In this document: positions 17,133 to 25,983 of the stretch, piece after piece
How the letters are laid out: every line of letters begins with the position of its first letter
How positions within the stretch are numbered: the stretch's first letter is position 1
DNA from: JACPRL01 sp035573715
GTDB lineage: Bacteria > Acidobacteriota > Terriglobia > Acidiferrales > 2-02-FULL-67-57
Direction of reading: 5' to 3'
Length of the DNA: 64,000 nucleotides
Assembly: GCA_035573715.1 (NCBI GenBank)
Contig: DATLZZ010000002.1
Span: forward strand, 310,001-374,000
Program-made: the position numbers and the translations under genes
Notes under the pieces: generated by a model
Database searches by the model: none
Seen by the model: the letters and a program-made list of their open reading frames with translations, nothing else
Told to the model about the DNA's origin: nothing

Positions 17133-17457
17133 TGTTCAAACGGGCGAGCTCGGCGCCCAGCCGGCCGGTAATCATATAGAGCGCCATTTTGTGGTCGGCG
17201 AGGAGCGAATAGAGCGGTTGGCTGAAGGTGGCCGGGCGGTTGTGCTCGATGAAGAAGTGGGAGAACCAGGCCAGCCCGTAGGCCGCCACCGGGATGGCCA
17301 GCAACAGCCACCAGTTGCGCGTGACCAGCGCGGCCGCGAGCAGCGCCCAAAGCGCCAGCGTAGCAAGCAAATGGAAGAAACGGGTCTGCGGGCGGCTGTG
17401 CTCGCCCAGGTAGTAGGGCCAGAATTCAGAAAAGGTCGAGCGCTTGGAGCTCCCCAT
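17116..17457 (-). CDS. Mpo1-like small membrane protein (DUF962)
   Basis: 113 residues from ATG 17457 (MGSSKRSTFSEFWPYYLGEH). The family pattern is visible: EFWPYYLGEHSRPQTRFFHLL, two hydrophobic stretches (ATLALWALLAAALV, WWLLLAIPVAAYGLAWFSHF), then FFIEHNRPATFSQPLYSLLAD. The conserved His residues lie in the H-SRP, FFHLL and FIEHN positions. Yeast Mpo1 of this family is an Fe-dependent alpha-dioxygenase for 2-hydroxy fatty acids; bacterial members are less studied. It is divergent from the PLP decarboxylase gene and its promoter region contains the 17510 palindrome. Confidence 0.85.
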   Translation of the reverse strand: MGSSKRSTFSEFWPYYLGEHSRPQTRFFHLLATLALWALLAAALVTRNWWLLLAIPVAAYGLAWFSHFFIEHNRPATFSQPLYSLLADHKMALYMITGRLGAELARLNITPRS

Positions 17458-17509
17458 TCGGTGTACGCTCCCTGCCAGGCACACGGCAGACTACTCAGCG
17501 CCGTACAGC

Positions 17510-17549
17510 GTGTCAACCGCTTGACACTGCTTGCGCCTGAACCAAGAAT
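17510..17549 (+). promoter_or_regulatory. Promoter with overlapping palindromic operator before the decarboxylase
   Basis: TTGACA at 17521-17526 and AAGAAT at 17544-17549 are 17 bp apart and form a sigma-70-like promoter. The -35 is one half of an exact inverted repeat, GTGTCAA (17510-17516), 4-nt centre CCGC, TTGACAC (17521-17527). A repressor dimer bound there would block the promoter. Predicted transcription start is about 17556, which gives a 19-nt leader with the SD GAGGT. Confidence 0.5.
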
Positions 17550-17574
17550 GACCGCGCATCCCTGTGAGGTGACT

Positions 17575-19089
17575 ATGTCCTCGCCTTTTGATTCCCTGCC
17601 CTTCTCCGGCGACATGCCGACAGGGGAGTTCCGCGCCGCGGCGCACCAACTGGTGGATTGGGTGGCCGACTATCTGGAGCATACGGAACGCTACCCGGTG
17701 CTGGCGCAAACCACTCCGGGCGCGCTGCGCCGTCAACTGCCCGCGCAAGCGCCACAGCGAGGCGAAGCCGTCGAGTCCCTGCTGGCCGACTTCGAGCGTC
17801 AGGTACTGCCTGGGGTTACGCATTGGAACCATCCGAGTTTCTTCGCCTATTTCGCCATCACCGCGTCGGGCCCGGGCCTGCTGGGCGAGTGGCTGAGCGG
17901 GGCGCTGAACGTCAACGCAATGCTGTGGAAGACTTGTCCCGCGGCGAGCGAACTCGAAGAGGTCGTGCTCGGCTGGCTGCGGCGGATGATCGGCCTGCCC
18001 GACAACTTCGTGGGCGTGGTGATGGATACGGCGTCGGTCAGCAGCCTGTGCGCGCTGGCGGCGGCCCGCGAGCGGCTGGCTCACCTCAAAGTACGCGAAC
18101 GTGGTCTAGGCGGGGCGCGTCTCCGCCTTTACGTCTCCGAGCAGGCGCACTCCTCGATGGAGAAGGCAGCCATTGTTCTGGGAATCGGGTTGGAGGGGGT
18201 GCGGAAGATTCCCGTTGACGCCGAGTTTCGGATGCGTCCGGATGACTTAGCGGCGGCGATTGAAGAGGACCAGCGAGCCGGTTGGCAGCCCTTCGCAGTG
18301 GTGGCGACGGTGGGAACGACCTCCACCACCAGCGTCGACCCCGTGCGCCCCATCGCCGACATCTGCGCGCAGCACAAGCTCTGGCTCCATGTGGACGCTG
18401 CGTACGCCGGGCCCGCAGCCATCCTGCCCGAGCGCCGATGGATTCTCGACGGCTGCGACCGCGCCGATTCGGTGGTGCTCAATCCGCACAAGTGGCTGTT
18501 CACACCGTTCGACTTCAGCGCCTTCTATTGCCGCCACCCCGAGGAGTTGCGCAACACCTTCAGCATCGTGCCGGAGTACCTGCGCACGCCGGAGAATCCC
18601 GAAGCACGCAACTATATGGATTACGGCATTCAACTCGGGCGGCGCTTCCGGGCGCTGAAACTTTGGTTCGTACTGCGCTACTTCGGCCAGCAAGGGATAC
18701 AGGAACGGTTGCGGCAGCACATCGCCTGGGCCGAAAAGCTGGCGGGCGAGATTGACGCGCATCCGGACTTCGAGCGGATGGCGCCGGTGCCGTTCAGCGT
18801 GGTCTGTTTCCGGGCGCGCCCGGCGGCACTGGCCCGACTCCTTGAAGGTAGTGAGGGTGCGGCGGTGGAAGACTATCTCGATAAGCTCAACGAAGCGCTG
18901 CTGGAGGTGGTGAACGCCACCGGCGAAGCCTATCTCTCCCACACGAAACTCAAGGGACGCGTCACGCTGCGGTTCGCCATCGGCAACCTGAGGACGACAC
19001 CGCGGCATGTGGGGCGCGCTTGGGAGCTCCTGCAGCGGCACGCGGCACGGCTGGATGCCGGGCGCCGCCCGGCGGCCTGGCGCGATTGA
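17575..19089 (+). CDS. Pyridoxal-phosphate-dependent group II amino acid decarboxylase
   Basis: 504 residues from ATG 17575, chosen because GAGGT lies 4 nt upstream and the promoter at 17521-17549 would start transcription between the alternative ATG (17548) and this one. Fold-type I decarboxylase: HWNHPSFFAYFAITASGPGL near residue 80, WKTCPAASELEEVVLGWLR, VSEQAHSSMEKAAIVLGIG, ATVGTTSTTSVDP, WLHVDAAYAG, and NPHKWLFTPFDFSAFYC with the cofactor Lys at 306. It most resembles aromatic-L-amino-acid/tyrosine decarboxylases, but substrate cannot be read from sequence. It stands alone behind a possible operator. Confidence 0.88.
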   Translation: MSSPFDSLPFSGDMPTGEFRAAAHQLVDWVADYLEHTERYPVLAQTTPGALRRQLPAQAPQRGEAVESLLADFERQVLPGVTHWNHPSFFAYFAITASGPGLLGEWLSGALNVNAMLWKTCPAASELEEVVLGWLRRMIGLPDNFVGVVMDTASVSSLCALAAARERLAHLKVRERGLGGARLRLYVSEQAHSSMEKAAIVLGIGLEGVRKIPVDAEFRMRPDDLAAAIEEDQRAGWQPFAVVATVGTTSTTSVDPVRPIADICAQHKLWLHVDAAYAGPAAILPERRWILDGCDRADSVVLNPHKWLFTPFDFSAFYCRHPEELRNTFSIVPEYLRTPENPEARNYMDYGIQLGRRFRALKLWFVLRYFGQQGIQERLRQHIAWAEKLAGEIDAHPDFERMAPVPFSVVCFRARPAALARLLEGSEGAAVEDYLDKLNEALLEVVNATGEAYLSHTKLKGRVTLRFAIGNLRTTPRHVGRAWELLQRHAARLDAGRRPAAWRD

Positions 19090-19125
19090 AGCTGCAGCAG
19101 TCCTGGCCTACAATCGCAGGGGACC

Positions 19126-20025
19126 ATGGTTCTCCCGCGGCTGGCGGTTTGCCTCGCAATGTTTTTCGGCGGGGCCGGGGCCGCCCAAAGCCCGCCGCCA
19201 TCACTCACACCCGAAGTCGGGCCGACGGTGTCTTCTCCGCCCGATGTTCCTGCCGCCATCCGCGTCGTCAGTTTCAACGTTCACCATGGCGACGACATTC
19301 CTGGGCTGGTGCGCGCCATCCGCTCGCACGCGGACCTGTGCTCGGCCGATGTGTGGCTGCTGCAGGAGATGGAGGCGTTCCCGGCCGAGGGGACCAGCCG
19401 GACGCAAAAGCTGGCGGAGGCGCTGGGGCTCAACTACGTTTATGCGCCGGCGCGGCTGAAAGAAGCTGGCGACGGCACGCACGGGCTGGCGATTCTGAGC
19501 CGCTTTCCTCTCAGCGATGTGGAAGTCATCCCTCTGAAGCAGCACCACCTGGGGGTCAACACGCGGCGGCGGATTGCGCTGGGGGTTACGCTGAGCCTGA
19601 ATGAGCGCCGCGTGCGCGTCTACAACGTGCACCTCGACACGCGCATCAATGCCGGGCAGCGCATCGAGCAGTTGCGCGCCGTGGTGGAAGCCGCGACGCG
19701 TCAGCCGCACCGCGATGTCCTTATCGGCGGCGACTTCAACACCAACCCGCTCTACTGGCTGCTGCCGCTGCTGCCGGTCTTCCGCTCCAACCAGGCCAAG
19801 GCGGTGGACGACTACATGAAGCAGAACGGTTACGCCACGCCCTTTGCCGAGGGCAGCGGCACGGTGAGCAAGTGGTACGGGAAGTACCGAGTGGACGCCG
19901 TCTACGCCCGCGGGCTGCCGGTTCGCCGGTGGAGCGTCGAAAGCGGCGTCGCCCTCAGCGACCACTACCCGCTCTGGGTCGACGTGATCGTGCCGCCGTC
20001 GGAAACCGAACGAGCGGAGCGCTAG
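19126..20025 (+). CDS. Exported endonuclease/exonuclease/phosphatase-family hydrolase
   Basis: 299 residues from ATG 19126 with AGGGG 4 nt upstream and a signal peptide (LPRLAVCLAMFFGGAGAAQ). EEP-fold metal and catalytic motifs in order: VVSFNVHHGDD (Asn), WLLQEMEAF (metal Glu), YNVHLDTRINAG (His), VLIGGDFNTNPLYW (Asp/Asn) and SDHYPLW (catalytic His). The family cleaves phosphodiester bonds in DNA, RNA, phosphoinositides or sphingomyelin; this exported member may be a phosphodiesterase or nuclease. Its stop codon shares the bases CTAG (20022-20025) with that of the convergent sppA. Confidence 0.85.
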   Translation: MVLPRLAVCLAMFFGGAGAAQSPPPSLTPEVGPTVSSPPDVPAAIRVVSFNVHHGDDIPGLVRAIRSHADLCSADVWLLQEMEAFPAEGTSRTQKLAEALGLNYVYAPARLKEAGDGTHGLAILSRFPLSDVEVIPLKQHHLGVNTRRRIALGVTLSLNERRVRVYNVHLDTRINAGQRIEQLRAVVEAATRQPHRDVLIGGDFNTNPLYWLLPLLPVFRSNQAKAVDDYMKQNGYATPFAEGSGTVSKWYGKYRVDAVYARGLPVRRWSVESGVALSDHYPLWVDVIVPPSETERAER

Positions 20026-21713
20026 CGCACTTCGAGCTCGAACGGCATCAGCACCAGCACCGGCTCTTGCAGCAACTGCACCCAGTGCGAGTGGCGCGCC
20101 GCGCCCAGAAGGCCGCGGCTCTGGCTCTCGAAGAGCTTCTCCAATTGCTCCAACGGCGTCTTTTCGCGCGGGAACACTTCGTACTGCACGGCCTGGTCGG
20201 CGGGAATCTTGGCCAGGTTCTTGGCGATGGCAGTGGCGACGTCCAGGCCGCCGACTTCATCCACCAGCCTCAGCTCTTTGGCCTGGGAGCCCAGCCAGAC
20301 GCGCCCGCGCCCGATGCGATGCACTTCTTCCTTGGGAATGCCGCGGCCTTGCGAGACACCGTCGAGGAAGTTGTCGTAAATCTCCTGCATCATCGCCATC
20401 AAGCGCTCGACCTGCTGCGGGGTGAAGTTCTCGTAGCTATACAGGAACGTGGCGTTGGGGCTCAGCGCCACGTAGTCGCTGGTCAGGCCCAGCATGTCGA
20501 ACAGGCCCTTGACGTTGAGTTTGCCGAACACCACGCCGATGGACCCGGTGATGGTGCCGGGGTCGGCGACAATCTTGTTCGCCGACATCGCAATCCAGTA
20601 GCCCCCCGAGCCGGCGACGTTGGACATCGAAACCACCACCGGCTTCTTGGTCTTGGCGCGCACCACTTCGCGGCGGATGATCTCCGAGGCCAGCGCCGAC
20701 CCGCCCGGGCTCTCGATGCGAAACACGATGGCTTTGATGGAGTCGTCGTCGGCGGCGTCGCGCAGCGCCTTGGCGACCGTGTCGGAGCCCATGTAGCGCC
20801 CCTCGCCCGGCTCGTAGCCGCTCGAGCCGGTGACGATGGGGCCGGTGGCGTGAACCAGGGCAATCTTGGCGGCGCCGAAGGGAGTTGAGGTGCGCTTGAC
20901 GTAGTCGGACCACGACAGCAGCTTGAGCTCGTCCACGCCCGCTTTCTTCTTCAGCACCTGCTCCTTGTACTCGTCGTAGAAGAGCAACTGATCAACAAGC
21001 TTCTTATCCACCGCCTCCTTGGCCATGTAAGGGCCGTTGCGGATGAGCTCATCGGCCTGCTCCGGCGTGAGCGAGCGGCCCTTGCCGATGCCTTCGACAA
21101 TCTGCTGCTGCCAGGTGGTCAGCAGCGAGACGACGACTTCGCGGTGCGCCGGCGTGAACTTTTTCTCGGTGAAGAAATTCTTTGCCGTCTTGTACTCGGC
21201 GATGCTGTACATGTCGGGGTAGATGCGCAGTTTGTCGAGCGCGCCGCGCAGGAACGTGCTATGCCCCATCAGGCTGGTGACGAAGACGGTGCTGGTGGGG
21301 GTGAGATAAACCTGCGGGCAGGCGGTGGCGAGGTAGTAGCTGCGGTTGTCGCCGAATTCCAGGTAGCTGGTGCACCACTTCCCGGCCGCCGTGAACTCGG
21401 CCAGCTTGGTGCGCAGCTCCTGAATCTGCGCCAGGCCCATCCCGACGTTCTTGATTTCGAGCGAGACGCCGGCGATGTTGTCGTCGCGCTTGGCGCGGTC
21501 GAGAGCCTCGAGGATGCGCCGGAAGACGATGACGTCGCCTTCCCAGACTTTAGCGCTGAAGTCGGGCCAGTCCTCCTCTTCAACGCGACCCGAAACTTCG
21601 AGGCGCAGAACGGTCTTCTCGGGGACGCGCTGGCTCAACTGGCTGACCGCCACCACAATGGCGATAATCAGCAGCACGACAATCAGAATGATGCGACTCG
21701 GCTTCATGGCCAT
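20022..21713 (-). CDS. sppA: Signal peptide peptidase SppA, 67-kDa type
   Basis: 563 residues from ATG 21713 (MAMKPSRIIL), with GGAGG 7 nt upstream; the 21740 start lacks one. A single N-terminal membrane anchor (IILIVVLLIIAIVVAVSQL) is followed by two tandem Clp-like S49 domains. The first carries YKTAKNFFTEKKFTPAHRE, which contains the general-base Lys. The second has ALVHATGPIV, VFRIESPGGSALASEIIRRE and SNVAGSGGYWIAMSANKIVA with the nucleophile Ser, then TGSIGVVFGKLNVKGLF. It degrades cleaved signal peptides at the inner membrane. Convergent with the EEP gene and divergent from the ORF at 21816. Confidence 0.95.
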   Translation of the reverse strand: MAMKPSRIILIVVLLIIAIVVAVSQLSQRVPEKTVLRLEVSGRVEEEDWPDFSAKVWEGDVIVFRRILEALDRAKRDDNIAGVSLEIKNVGMGLAQIQELRTKLAEFTAAGKWCTSYLEFGDNRSYYLATACPQVYLTPTSTVFVTSLMGHSTFLRGALDKLRIYPDMYSIAEYKTAKNFFTEKKFTPAHREVVVSLLTTWQQQIVEGIGKGRSLTPEQADELIRNGPYMAKEAVDKKLVDQLLFYDEYKEQVLKKKAGVDELKLLSWSDYVKRTSTPFGAAKIALVHATGPIVTGSSGYEPGEGRYMGSDTVAKALRDAADDDSIKAIVFRIESPGGSALASEIIRREVVRAKTKKPVVVSMSNVAGSGGYWIAMSANKIVADPGTITGSIGVVFGKLNVKGLFDMLGLTSDYVALSPNATFLYSYENFTPQQVERLMAMMQEIYDNFLDGVSQGRGIPKEEVHRIGRGRVWLGSQAKELRLVDEVGGLDVATAIAKNLAKIPADQAVQYEVFPREKTPLEQLEKLFESQSRGLLGAARHSHWVQLLQEPVLVLMPFELEVR

Positions 21714-21801
21714 GGGAGGCCCTCCTGAAGGGAATTCCAAGGCTATGGTAGGTCAGGAGCACACCGGCGTCAATCGTCGTGCGCGGGATGGACGCGAGGA
21801 C

Positions 21802-21807
21802 TAGAAT
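21802..21807 (+). promoter_or_regulatory. Candidate -10 element of the ORF at 21816
   Basis: TAGAAT at 21802-21807 would place the transcript start at about 21814, two bases before the ATG at 21816. No Shine-Dalgarno is visible, so near-leaderless expression is suggested. No strong -35. Confidence 0.3.
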
Positions 21808-21815
21808 AGGCAGCC

Positions 21816-22199
21816 ATGAGCTCCCCGGGAACACCCCGCGCCAGCTTCATCAACCTGCCCCACGCCCACACCATTGTCGGACGGCTGGTGCGCTGGTTTG
21901 AAGGGATGGCCGACCCAGCGGCGCTCGGAGCGACACCCATCCCGGAACTGCTGGCCGAGCTCGACCGCTGCCTGCGATCCTATGCCGAAGATCCGCCCGA
22001 AGCCGAAGCCGTCCCCGCCGCCGAAGAAACCGCGCAGGTAGCGCGGCAACTGGTGGAGGCCATCGAACGCACCGACTATCGCGGCGACCGCCTGGGCCAG
22101 TGCGTGCGGAATCTCTTCGAGTGTCTCGGCCTGGCCGAAGAAGGCGCCGCCCTCTCCTTGCGCTGCGGCGAGCGGCCCGACTCGCCGCTGCGGCCGTAG
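21816..22199 (+). CDS. Hypothetical protein
   Basis: 127 residues from ATG 21816. Sequence is mostly helical and Ala/Glu/Leu/Arg-rich (IVGRLVRWFEGMADPAAL, IPELLAELDRCLRSYAED, TAQVARQLVEAIERTDYRG, LGQCVRNLFECLGLAEEGA) with four cysteines and no signal peptide or membrane segment. No family recognised. It lies divergent to sppA and ends 10 bp before the 3' end of the convergent M16 gene. Its existence is supported by codon use like the neighbours and by a possible promoter just upstream. Confidence 0.55.
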   Translation: MSSPGTPRASFINLPHAHTIVGRLVRWFEGMADPAALGATPIPELLAELDRCLRSYAEDPPEAEAVPAAEETAQVARQLVEAIERTDYRGDRLGQCVRNLFECLGLAEEGAALSLRCGERPDSPLRP

Positions 22200-22209
22200 T
22201 GGCTGCTGG

Positions 22210-24384
22210 TTATTCCGGCTTCTTATCTTCCGGTTTCTTTTCCTCTGCCGGCGCCTGGAACAGGGTGGGATCCACGTTGATATTCACCTCCAGGTTCGAC
22301 ACCGTCTGTTCCGAGGTTTTCTGGCCGTTCTGGAGGGCGACGACCTTGAACGGCAGAATCAGGCCGCCCACGGGGCGGAAGTCGGAATAGAAGCGTTCCT
22401 CCTGCACCGGTCCCTCGCGGGACATTCCCTGAAAAGCCATCTTCAGGATCCACCCGTTTTCGGCATCGACGTAGAGCCAGGTGCTCTCGCCGGCCGCATC
22501 GGTGAGGACAACAACATCGGCGCGCCGGTCGTTCAGCGTGGTGGTTTCGGCGAACTGCACCGTGCGGCCGCCCTCGAGAGCTTGAGGCAGAAGCAGGGTG
22601 AGCTCGCGGGCCAGCTCTTTCCGCAGTTGTTCCACGAGCTGAGGCGGGGCGGGCCCGCTGCCGCGCGGGCTTTTCTGCCAGGCCTTCTCTCCGTTGAGGA
22701 TCAGGCTGATTTCTCCGAAGGGCGTCACGACGTCCTGGCGGAACTTGTCCGGCAGGAGCAGGTGTCGCTTGGAAACGAACTCCTGCTCGCCCATGGGTGT
22801 GGCCTGCTTGAGGCGAGAAAGGATGGCGAGGTCGCGCACTGACTTCAAGGCTTCCAATCCGCCGCGGGCTTGGATGGCGGCTTCGAGCACCTGACGCCCG
22901 CGCGCCAGCGATTCCGGTGTGGCCGCCGGAACGGCAGCCGCCTTCGGCTTCGGCGTCGGGATCGCAATGTCAATCGTCCTGGTTTCGCCCAGTGTGGCGA
23001 GCGGCTGGTCGAAATCCTGCTGCCGGCCCACGGCCAGAATCACCAGCTTGTCGGGATGCAGGTGCTGGCGAGCCACCCGCTGGATGTCCTCTACCGTCAC
23101 TTTTTCCACGTTGGCGCGGAATTTCTCCAGAAAGTCCCGCGGGTAGCCGTAATACTCGTAGGTCATCAGCCGGCGGACGATTTCTCCGGTGGTGTCGAAG
23201 TTGAAGACGAAGGAGTTGCGGATGCTTTCCTTGGCGACGGCCAACTCCTTCGGCGTCACCGGCCCCGCGGTGATTCGCTGGATCTCCGCCAGAACTTCTT
23301 TGATCGCCTGCACGGTGGCGTCGGAGCGTGTGTTGCAGAGGACGAAGAAGGTGCCATCGTAGTCATATTGGGCGGTCCAGGCCGAGCCCACGGCATAGGC
23401 CAGGCCCAGCTCGGAGCGCACCCGCTTGACCAGACGCGAGCTGAAGCCGCCGCCCAGGATTTCGCTCAGCACGTTCAGCGCGTAGTAGTCCGGGTCGTCG
23501 AGCCGCCCGCCAAGATGCCCGATGCGCAGGTGGGTCTGGTTGACGTCGTCTTTGGCGATGAAGTAGACGCCCGGGGCTGCGGCGGCTTTCACCTCCGGCA
23601 GCGGCGGCAGCTCGACCGGCTGGCGCGGCCAGGAACCGAAGTGCTGCTCGACCAGCTTCTTCACCTCGGCGCGGTCAAAATCGCCCCACAGGCCGAGAAT
23701 CGTCTGGTTGGGATGGAAGTAGCGGCGATGAAATTCAACCAGGTCGGCGCGGGTGATGTTCTGCAAGGTTTCGTATTCGGGGTGGCGCGCATAGGGGTTG
23801 TCCTTGCCGTAAAGCAGCTTGGTGAATTCGCGGTTGGCAATCTGGCTGACGTCGTCGTTGCGGCGGGCGATAGCGGTGCGCTCCTGCACCATGGCCAGCT
23901 CGATCTTGTCGTCGGGAAAGGCGGGATTGCGGAGCAGGTCGGCAAGAATCTCGAGCGCCAGCGGCAAGTGCTCCTTGAGCGCAAAGAGCGAAGCCGTGGC
24001 GGAGGTGGCGCCGATGCCGGTCTCGACCGAGGCGCCGACATTCTCGAGCAGCCGATCAATCTCCTCGCCCTTGCGCGCGGTGGTGCCACCGGTGCGCATC
24101 ACCTGACCGATGATGTCGGCCAGACCGACTTTGTCGGCCGGCTCGAAACGGCCCCCGGTTTTGATCAGAGCGAACCCTTCGACTTTCGGCAAGGTGTGAT
24201 CTTCGACCAGGTAGAGCACCAGCCCGTTGGGCAGCTCGATGCGCTCGACCTCCGGAATCTTGAGGTCGCGCAGCGGCGGATAGGTGAGCTGTTTGTAGGG
24301 CCGCTGGGCAACGGCTGGCAGAGCCAGCACGAAGGAAACCAGCAGCAGCGCCGCGGCGAGCAAAGTCTGGTTGCGAGGGTTCAT
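22210..24384 (-). CDS. Non-catalytic M16-family subunit with C-terminal lipoprotein-like domain
   Basis: 724 residues from ATG 24384 with a signal peptide (LLAAALLLVSFVLALPAVAQ). M16 core: VERIELPNGLVLYLVEDHTL, GLADIIGQVMRTGGTTARKG, LFALKEHLPLALEILADLLR, DDVNQTHLRIGHLGG and LSEILGGGFSSRLVKRVR. The zinc motif HxxEH is replaced by IIGQV, so this chain cannot cleave. After about residue 480 it carries an extra domain (ARGRQVLEAAIQARGGLEAL to FQAPAEEKKPED) that resembles LolA/outer-membrane-lipoprotein-sorting proteins. It overlaps the catalytic M16 gene by ATGA, so the two should be made together and pair as active and inactive halves. Confidence 0.9.
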   Translation of the reverse strand: MNPRNQTLLAAALLLVSFVLALPAVAQRPYKQLTYPPLRDLKIPEVERIELPNGLVLYLVEDHTLPKVEGFALIKTGGRFEPADKVGLADIIGQVMRTGGTTARKGEEIDRLLENVGASVETGIGATSATASLFALKEHLPLALEILADLLRNPAFPDDKIELAMVQERTAIARRNDDVSQIANREFTKLLYGKDNPYARHPEYETLQNITRADLVEFHRRYFHPNQTILGLWGDFDRAEVKKLVEQHFGSWPRQPVELPPLPEVKAAAAPGVYFIAKDDVNQTHLRIGHLGGRLDDPDYYALNVLSEILGGGFSSRLVKRVRSELGLAYAVGSAWTAQYDYDGTFFVLCNTRSDATVQAIKEVLAEIQRITAGPVTPKELAVAKESIRNSFVFNFDTTGEIVRRLMTYEYYGYPRDFLEKFRANVEKVTVEDIQRVARQHLHPDKLVILAVGRQQDFDQPLATLGETRTIDIAIPTPKPKAAAVPAATPESLARGRQVLEAAIQARGGLEALKSVRDLAILSRLKQATPMGEQEFVSKRHLLLPDKFRQDVVTPFGEISLILNGEKAWQKSPRGSGPAPPQLVEQLRKELARELTLLLPQALEGGRTVQFAETTTLNDRRADVVVLTDAAGESTWLYVDAENGWILKMAFQGMSREGPVQEERFYSDFRPVGGLILPFKVVALQNGQKTSEQTVSNLEVNINVDPTLFQAPAEEKKPEDKKPE

Positions 24385-25916
24385 TGCTTTTTCTCCTGCG
24401 GCTCCGCCGGTGGTTCTTCGCCGCCGCTTTCGGGCACCAGGTAAGCGACGGTGCGATTGCTGGTCGTGAAGTAGGTTCTGGCGACGCGCTGCACGTCTTC
24501 GCGGGTCACTTTGTTGATGGCTTCGAGCTCGCGGAAGAGGTTGCGCCAGTCGCCGGTGAGAACCTGATAGGAGGCGAGCTCGCTGGCCAGGCCGGAGTTG
24601 GAGGAGAGTCGCCGAATCAGGTCCGCGCGCGCCTGCTGCTTCACGCGCTCGAGCTCTTCTTCGCTCACCAGCTCCTGGCGCAGCTTTTCGATTTCTTCCA
24701 GCATCACCTTCTCGTTCTCCTCGTTCGTCTTTTCCGCGGCGGCGATGGAGAAGAACACGAAAAGGTTCGGGTACTTCTCGCCGGGAAAGCCCGGGAAGCC
24801 GCCGGCGGCGACGGCCAGCTTCTTCTCCTGCACCAGGCTGCGATAGAGCCGCGAGGTGCGCCCGCCGGCGAGGATATTCTGCACGGCATCGAAGACGGCG
24901 TTGTCCGGGTCGTTGATGCTGGGCTTGTGGTAGCCGATAACCAGCACGGGCTGGAACTCGGCGCGGATGACGGCGCGGCGCTCGCCTGGCTGCGGCGGCT
25001 CCGCGGTCCACATCGGCTCGGTGCGCGGCCCGGCGGGGATGCGGCCGAAGTAGAGCTGGGCGAGGCGGATGACTTCCTTGGGATTGACGTCGCCGACAAT
25101 CACCGCCGTGAGCCGGCGCGGGGTGTAGTAGCGGCGGAAGAAATCTTCGGCGTGCTTGCGGGTGAGGTTTTCGAGGTCGGAGCGCCAGCCGATGCCGCTG
25201 CGGCCGTAGGGATGGGCGACGTAGGCGAGGGCGAGGAACTGCTCGATCAGGTTGCCGATGGGCTGGCTTTCGATGCGCATGCGGCGCTCTTCCATCACCA
25301 CGTCGCGCTCCTTGTAGAACTCGCGCAGCACGGGGTCGAGGAAGCGGGCGGATTCGAGCGAGAACCAGAGCTCGAGCTTGTTGGAGGGCAGGCTGAAGAA
25401 GTACTCGGTGGAGTCGTTGGTGGTGGTGGCGTTGAGGCCGACGCCGCCGTTGGTTTCGATGGCTTCGTCGAACTCGCTGGGGACCACGAACTTCTGCGCT
25501 TCCTCTTGCGCCTGCTGGAAAGCGGCTTCGAGCTGCTCAAGCCGCTTGGGGTCGGCCTGCTTGCCCTTCCAGCGCTCCTGCTGCAGCGCCGAGTAGGCGC
25601 GGTCAACCTTGGCCAGCGCGATTTTTTCCAGCGCGTAGTTCTTGGTGCCGATGGTCGAGGTGCCTTTGAAGGCCATATGCTCGAAGACGTGGGCCAGGCC
25701 GGTGCGGCCGGTTTCTTCGTCCACCGAGCCCACGTCGGCGTAGAGATGGAAAGAAACGGTGGGGACCTGGTGGCGCTCGACGATGAGGAACGTCATCCCG
25801 TTGGCCAGCTTGTGCTGGGTGACGGTCTTCTCGAACTCGGCCAGGTTCTGCGCCGCCAGCGGCAGCGCGGCGCCGAGCAAGAGTGCAAACAAGGATAGAC
25901 GGCGTGTGAGCGGCAT
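24381..25916 (-). CDS. M16 zinc metallopeptidase, catalytic subunit
   Basis: 511 residues from ATG 25916 (MPLTRRLSLFALLLGAALP), signal peptide included; AGGT lies about 8 nt upstream, whereas the ATG at 25940 has no SD. The active site is intact: RTGLAHVFEHMAFKGTSTIG gives HxxEH. Further family marks are FDEAIETNGGVGLNATTTND, NKLELWFSLESARFLDPVL, VVMEERRMRIESQP, YGRSGIGWRSDLENLTRKHA and GGRTSRLYRSLVQEKKLAVA. Exported pitrilysin-like proteases cut short peptides in the periplasm. The stop codon overlaps the start of the non-catalytic partner. Confidence 0.93.
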   Translation of the reverse strand: MPLTRRLSLFALLLGAALPLAAQNLAEFEKTVTQHKLANGMTFLIVERHQVPTVSFHLYADVGSVDEETGRTGLAHVFEHMAFKGTSTIGTKNYALEKIALAKVDRAYSALQQERWKGKQADPKRLEQLEAAFQQAQEEAQKFVVPSEFDEAIETNGGVGLNATTTNDSTEYFFSLPSNKLELWFSLESARFLDPVLREFYKERDVVMEERRMRIESQPIGNLIEQFLALAYVAHPYGRSGIGWRSDLENLTRKHAEDFFRRYYTPRRLTAVIVGDVNPKEVIRLAQLYFGRIPAGPRTEPMWTAEPPQPGERRAVIRAEFQPVLVIGYHKPSINDPDNAVFDAVQNILAGGRTSRLYRSLVQEKKLAVAAGGFPGFPGEKYPNLFVFFSIAAAEKTNEENEKVMLEEIEKLRQELVSEEELERVKQQARADLIRRLSSNSGLASELASYQVLTGDWRNLFRELEAINKVTREDVQRVARTYFTTSNRTVAYLVPESGGEEPPAEPQEKKQ

Positions 25917-25983
25917 GCAGAGACCTCGCGAGGCTGTCATCGAATTTTAGATGGTCCCGAGTGGCAAGTCGTTCGGCGGCTTT

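Noticed and set aside
17548..17574. Earlier ATG (17548) as start of the PLP decarboxylase
   Set aside because: It lacks an SD and overlaps the -10 box. ATG 17575 has GAGGT and lies after the predicted transcript start.
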